A stretch of 64,000 nt of DNA from Lachnospiraceae bacterium (GTDB lineage Bacteria; Bacillota; Clostridia; Lachnospirales; Lachnospiraceae), in the NCBI GenBank assembly GCA_017427685.1, contig JAFRSH010000031.1, positions 108,112-172,111 of the forward strand, in the 5' to 3' direction. The notes under the pieces are model-generated. The model had not been told where the DNA came from. It saw only the letters and a program-made list of their open reading frames with translations, and searched no databases. Of the stretch, positions 61,268 to 64,000 are shown one piece after another. A program made the translations under genes and the position numbers. The stretch's first letter is position 1. Each line of letters opens with the position of its first letter.

Positions 61268-63385
61268 TTGGCTGGAAGAGAATATCCTTTGGAGAGGACA
61301 AGAAATATCGGTATCATGGCTCATATCGACGCCGGCAAGACTACGCTGACAGAGCGTATTCTTTACTACACAGGTGTCAACTATAAGATCGGTGATACTC
61401 ATGAAGGTACAGCTACTATGGACTGGATGGAGCAGGAACAGGAAAGGGGTATTACAATCACTTCAGCCGCAACAACCTGTCATTGGACGCTTGAAGAGCA
61501 AACCAAGCCTAAGGCAGGCGCACTTGAGCACCGTATCAACATCATCGACACACCCGGTCACGTTGACTTCACAGTAGAAGTTGAGCGTTCACTGCGTGTC
61601 CTTGACGGAGCTGTCGGTGTATTCTGCGCTAAGGGTGGTGTTGAGCCCCAGTCTGAAACCGTTTGGCGTCAGGCAGACAAGTACAACGTACCTCGTATTG
61701 CGTTTGTCAACAAGATGGACATTGCAGGTGCAAACTTCTACAACGTAGTTGACATGATCCGTACAAGGCTCTCAAAGAATCCTGTACCCGTAGAGCTTCC
61801 TATCGGAAAGGAAGATACCTTCAAGGGTATCATCGATCTTTTTGAGATGAAGGCATACATCTACAACGATGAGAAGGGTGATAACATCTCGGTTACGGAT
61901 GTACCCGCTGACATGGCTGAGGAAGCAGCAGACTACAGATCACAGATGATCGAGTCTATCTGCGAGACAGACGATGATCTCCTTGAGAAGTATCTTGAGG
62001 GAACAGAGCCTGATACAGCTTCACTTAAGGCAGCACTCAGAAAGGCAACCATTGCCGGTACGATCATTCCTGTATTCTGCGGAACCGCATATCGTAACAA
62101 GGGCGTTCAGAAGCTCCTTGACGGTATCATCGAGTACATGCCCGCACCTACAGACGTTGCAGATATTAAGGGAACCGACCTTGAAGGAAACGAGATCCAC
62201 AGAAAGTCATCCGATGAGGAGCCTTTCGCAGCTCTCGCATTCAAGATCATGGCAGATCCCTTCGTAGGAAAACTTGCATTCTTCCGTGTATACTCCGGAA
62301 CAATGAACACAGGTTCCTACATTCTTAATGCTTCAAAAGACAAGAAGGAACGTGTAGGTCGTATCCTTCAGATGCATGCAAACAAGAGAATGGAGCTCGA
62401 GAAGGTTTACTCGGGTGATATCGCCGCTGCGGTAGGTCTTAAGTTTACCACAACCGGTGATACTCTCTGCGATGAGAGAAATCCCGTTATCCTTGAGTCC
62501 ATGGAATTCCCGGAGCCCGTTATCGATATCGCTATCGAGCCCAAGACCAAAGCAGGCCAGGACAAGATGGGCGAGGCTCTTGCAAAGCTTGCTGAAGAGG
62601 ATCCCACATTCCGTGTTACCACCAATGCCGAGACAGGTCAGACGATCATCGCCGGCATGGGTGAGCTTCACCTTGATATCATCGTAGACAGACTTCTTCG
62701 TGAGTTCCACGTTGAGGCCAATGTCGGAGCACCTCAGGTTGCTTATAAGGAAGGAATCACCAAGGAAGTTGAAGTTGATTCCAAGTACGCTAAGCAGTCC
62801 GGTGGACGTGGTCAGTACGGTCACTGCAAGGTTATCTTCACACCTATGGATGTTAACGGTGACAAGACCTACGAGTTTGAGTCGACTGTTGTCGGCGGTG
62901 CGATCCCGAAGGAGTACATCCCCGCTGTATCGGACGGTATCGAAGATGCTATGAAGTCCGGTATCCTCGGCGGATATCCCGTACTCGGTATCCACGCTAA
63001 CTGCTACGACGGATCATTCCATGAAGTCGATTCAAGTGAAATGGCGTTCAAGATCGCAGGATCCATGGCGTTCAAGGAGGCTATGCAGAAGGCTAACCCC
63101 GTACTCCTCGAGCCCATCATGCGTGTTGAGATCACAGTACCCGAGGATTACATGGGTGATGTTATCGGTGATATCAGCTCACGTCGTGGACGTATCGAAG
63201 GAACAGAGGATATCAACGGAACCAAGCTTATCCGCGGATTTGTACCTCTTTCCGAGATGTTCGGATACACAACAACCCTTCGTTCCAAGACCCAGGGACG
63301 TGGTGCTTTCTCGATGTTTTTCTCAACATACGAGCCGGTACCCAAGAACGTTCAGGAGAAGGTCCTCAGCAACAAGGGAAGATAA
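61268..63385 (+). CDS. fusA: Elongation factor G
   Basis: 705 residues from TTG 61268, with TTAAGGAGGAAGATCC directly before. A TTG start for so highly expressed a gene is slightly unusual. GTPase motifs: AHIDAGKTT (G1), RGITITSA (G2), DTPGHVDF (G3), VNKMD (G4). Domains II-V follow with [11 protein letters not shown] and [16 protein letters not shown]. It drives ribosomal translocation. Located between rpsG and tuf as in most bacteria; the stop is 197 bases before tuf. Confidence 0.98.
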   Translation: MAGREYPLERTRNIGIMAHIDAGKTTLTERILYYTGVNYKIGDTHEGTATMDWMEQEQERGITITSAATTCHWTLEEQTKPKAGALEHRINIIDTPGHVDFTVEVERSLRVLDGAVGVFCAKGGVEPQSETVWRQADKYNVPRIAFVNKMDIAGANFYNVVDMIRTRLSKNPVPVELPIGKEDTFKGIIDLFEMKAYIYNDEKGDNISVTDVPADMAEEAADYRSQMIESICETDDDLLEKYLEGTEPDTASLKAALRKATIAGTIIPVFCGTAYRNKGVQKLLDGIIEYMPAPTDVADIKGTDLEGNEIHRKSSDEEPFAALAFKIMADPFVGKLAFFRVYSGTMNTGSYILNASKDKKERVGRILQMHANKRMELEKVYSGDIAAAVGLKFTTTGDTLCDERNPVILESMEFPEPVIDIAIEPKTKAGQDKMGEALAKLAEEDPTFRVTTNAETGQTIIAGMGELHLDIIVDRLLREFHVEANVGAPQVAYKEGITKEVEVDSKYAKQSGGRGQYGHCKVIFTPMDVNGDKTYEFESTVVGGAIPKEYIPAVSDGIEDAMKSGILGGYPVLGIHANCYDGSFHEVDSSEMAFKIAGSMAFKEAMQKANPVLLEPIMRVEITVPEDYMGDVIGDISSRRGRIEGTEDINGTKLIRGFVPLSEMFGYTTTLRSKTQGRGAFSMFFSTYEPVPKNVQEKVLSNKGR

Positions 63386-63420
63386 AGGGTTAAACCTTGA
63401 TTTTGGGGCAAAATTAGCGC

Positions 63421-63449
63421 TTGCAATATTTCTTTCGTTGAAATATAAT
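63421..63449 (+). promoter_or_regulatory. Internal promoter for tuf
   Basis: TTGCAA, 17 bases, TATAAT in the fusA-tuf gap, about 130 bases before tuf. It would allow extra tuf expression. Confidence 0.65.
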
Positions 63450-63486
63450 ATGTTGCATGAGCGGTTTTGAGCCCTGAAAAAATTAC

Positions 63487-63528
63487 GGGCATCTCGCCGT
63501 CTCTAGGAGAGGCACAGAGATGCTGCCG
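63487..63528 (+). promoter_or_regulatory. Leader hairpin before tuf
   Basis: GCATCTC (63489-63495) pairs with GAGATGC (63517-63523), with an inner TCTC/GAGA stem, and the flanks CGG/CCG extend it. There is no T-run directly after it, so it is more likely an mRNA leader structure than a terminator. Confidence 0.5.
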
Positions 63529-63582
63529 GAAAAGATTAGACAGCTCAAAGGAGAGCAGAGTTTTTAAGGAGGATTCATAGTA

Positions 63583-64000
63583 ATGGCAAAAGCAAAATTT
63601 GAAAGAACGAAACCCCATTGTAACATTGGTACCATCGGTCACGTTGATCACGGTAAGACAACTCTTACAGCTGCTATCACAAAGGTTCTTGCTACAAGAC
63701 TTGGACTTGGTGAAGTAGTAGATTTCGATAAGATCGATAAGGCTCCCGAAGAGAAGGCTCGTGGTATAACAATCTCCACCGCTCACGTTGAGTACGAGAC
63801 AGAGAAGAGACACTACGCACACGTTGACTGCCCCGGCCATGCTGACTACGTTAAGAACATGATCACCGGTGCTGCACAGATGGATGGTGCTATCCTCGTT
63901 GTTGCTGCTACTGACGGTGTTATGGCTCAGACAAAAGAGCACATCCTTCTTTCTCGTCAGGTAGGTGTTCCTTACATCGTTGTATTCATGAACAAGTGTG
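63583..64000 (+). CDS. tuf: Elongation factor Tu, N-terminal part
   Basis: The first 139 residues; the gene runs off the window. [19 protein letters not shown], the P-loop [24 protein letters not shown] (switch I), [15 protein letters not shown] (G3) and the start of the NKC motif are present. AAGGAGGATTCATAGTA precedes the ATG. It carries aminoacyl-tRNA to the ribosome. Last visible gene of the str cluster. Confidence 0.98.
   Translation, partial: MAKAKFERTKPHCNIGTIGHVDHGKTTLTAAITKVLATRLGLGEVVDFDKIDKAPEEKARGITISTAHVEYETEKRHYAHVDCPGHADYVKNMITGAAQMDGAILVVAATDGVMAQTKEHILLSRQVGVPYIVVFMNKC

Noticed and set aside
1..64000. tRNA genes, rRNA genes, CRISPR arrays, prophage and IS transposases
   Set aside because: I looked for CCA-ended cloverleafs, regularly spaced direct repeats and transposase motifs in the intergenic regions and found none. 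A tRNAscan or Infernal run would be decisive.

Overview
The window looks like the chromosome of an anaerobic, fermentative, Gram-positive bacterium of the class Clostridia. The evidence is a complete rnfCDGEAB operon, an [FeFe]-hydrogenase-like protein, a GH94 cellobiose phosphorylase, a CarD regulator, LytS/YesN sugar sensing, strong AGGAGG ribosome binding sites with some GTG/TTG starts, and many promoters of the form TTGACA-N17-TATAAT. By eye the coding regions are near 50% G+C, high for this group. I would not name a genus. No tRNA, rRNA, CRISPR array, prophage or insertion-sequence transposase was seen.

Layout. 1-5.4 kb: end of a MATE exporter, miaA, rapZ, a soluble hybrid kinase and a secreted M15 peptidase. 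5.4-15.5 kb: a carbohydrate-sensing and uptake locus. A membrane-anchored sugar-binding protein, a LytS/YesM-type kinase, a YesN/AraC regulator and a second binding lipoprotein converge on a binding protein/ATPase/permease operon of the xylose or multiple-monosaccharide type. 15.5-21.2 kb: a small AT-rich secreted protein gene, cca, a PEGA-domain protein and an HflK/HflC-like SPFH pair. 21.2-30 kb: a multi-gene phosphorelay consisting of a 1113-residue hybrid kinase with its own receiver and Hpt domains, a lone receiver, a trigger-factor/FKBP-like lipoprotein, an HD-GYP protein with a receiver, and a free Hpt protein. A YcxB-like membrane protein follows. 30-34 kb: a Big2-repeat surface protein and cellobiose phosphorylase.

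33.8-36.1 kb is an accessory patch. It holds two long imperfect palindromes, an AT-rich HTH/HipA-like-kinase pair, and a degenerate copy of a dispersed repeat that carries the promoter of the next ABC transporter. 37.6-48.6 kb: flotillin, aspS, carD, a polysaccharide deacetylase, the Rnf operon and a DUF1292 protein. 48.6-56.6 kb: a UvrD-like helicase and gltX on the minus strand, then a lipid kinase, an unusual sugar-isomerase/acyl-CoA-synthetase fusion and nagB. 56.7-58.7 kb: a soluble [FeFe]-hydrogenase/chemoreceptor fusion. 58.9 kb to the end: an acyltransferase and the str operon (rpsL, rpsG, fusA, then tuf cut by the window edge).

How it fits together: plant-type sugars are sensed and imported, and cellobiose is cleaved phosphorolytically. 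Reduced ferredoxin is used by Rnf to make an ion gradient, and the hydrogenase-like sensor may report redox or H2 state to the chemotaxis machinery. The most unusual items are the hydrogenase-chemoreceptor fusion, the TIM-barrel/acyl-CoA-synthetase fusion, the palindromic and dispersed repeat elements, the HipA-like module beside them, a Cys-rich tail on RnfE, and a shared leader hairpin in front of the large hybrid kinase and rnfC.
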